64,000 nt of DNA from Idiomarinaceae bacterium HL-53 (GTDB lineage Bacteria > Pseudomonadota > Gammaproteobacteria > Enterobacterales > Alteromonadaceae), in contig LN899469.1 in the NCBI GenBank assembly GCA_001458075.1, forward strand, positions 558,001 to 622,000, read 5' to 3'. The notes under the pieces are model-generated. The model ran no database searches and had not been told where the DNA came from. It worked only from the letters and a program-made list of their open reading frames with translations. Of this stretch, positions 63,872 to 64,000 are shown piece by piece. The translations under genes and the position numbers were made by a program. Within the stretch, counting starts at the first letter, position 1, and every line of letters begins with the position of its first letter.

Positions 63872-64000
63872 TTAACGCCTTTTCCCGAAACTACTAAGAA
63901 AATATGCCGATGGCTTAACAAACTCGATAACGCCATATTTGTTTGCTAATGTCTTGATAGACTTATTCGACTTATACATTTGCTGAAGCATTAAAAGTCG
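63872..64000 (-). CDS. C-terminal end of an unknown gene running off the window
   Basis: An open frame enters from the window edge (RLLMLQQMYKSNKSIKTLANKYGVIEFVKPSAYFLSS) and ends at the TAA at 63,872. Forty-two residues are visible; the LLMLQQMYKSNKSIKTLANKYGV part could be helix-turn-helix-like. Too short to identify. Confidence 0.3.
   Translation of the reverse strand, partial: RLLMLQQMYKSNKSIKTLANKYGVIEFVKPSAYFLSSFGKRR

Noticed and set aside
1-64000. tRNA or rRNA genes
   Set aside because: I saw no cloverleaf-like sequence with conserved T-loop (GTTCGANTC) and CCA context, nor rRNA segments, in either strand.

Overview
The window is a gammaproteobacterial chromosome segment. Gene content and order (slmA-dut-coaBC-radC next to rpmB-rpmG, ftsY-ftsE-ftsX-rpoH, gpsA-secB-rhodanese-gpmI-envC) suggest Alteromonadales, most likely the Idiomarina/Pseudidiomarina group; this placement is inferred from gene order and protein flavour, not from a search.

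Layout. (1) 1-27,943 is ordinary core chromosome: nucleotide repair and metabolism, ribosomal proteins L28/L33, cell division (slmA, ftsEX, envC), signal-recognition (ftsY), heat-shock sigma factor (rpoH), a reverse-transsulfuration pair and a small PLP-enzyme operon. Two genes here are broken: a cysteine-rich exported protein with an in-frame amber codon (8,384-9,055) and a histidine kinase that has lost its sensor region (13,953-14,802). (2) 27,944-62,431 is a 34.5-kb Tn7-like transposon inserted inside comM. It has a perfect 5-bp target duplication (GCCCC), inverted ends with repeated TnsB-type sites, and a tnsA-tnsB-tnsC-tniQ-zinc-ribbon operon reading inward from one end. Removing the element and one copy of the duplication restores an uninterrupted 509-codon comM. 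(3) 62,432-64,000 is the 5' part of comM followed by decayed antitoxin-like sequence.

Cargo, in order: a TnsE-like gene on the opposite strand; an exported-protein gene pair (36.5-37.9 kb) plus a membrane protein; a decayed IS3-family element; a defence-like island (HNH, HEPN, DUF262, cytosine-5 methyltransferase, and a GHKL-ATPase/TIR fusion split by an intact IS407-type insertion with TAAT duplication); the C-terminal remnant of a second, more Tn7-like TnsE; and an inverted second copy of the exported-protein pair (48.6-50.1 kb), whose first gene differs from the first copy only in its C-terminal half. Then come a set of small genes (zinc ribbons, a frameshifted DUF2267 gene, a ParS/Xre-type antitoxin-like protein, CsrA, a ribbon-helix-helix protein), a RES-domain protein with a zinc/HEPN-like N-terminus, and a graspetide (ATP-grasp RiPP) cassette whose precursor carries three core repeats, followed by membrane proteins and an HTH regulator.

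The most interesting items are the methyltransferase/DUF262/HEPN/HNH/GHKL-TIR island, the graspetide cassette with triplicated core on a Tn7-like element, and the paired exported proteins with a variable C-terminal half. All functional statements come from reading motifs; no database search was possible.
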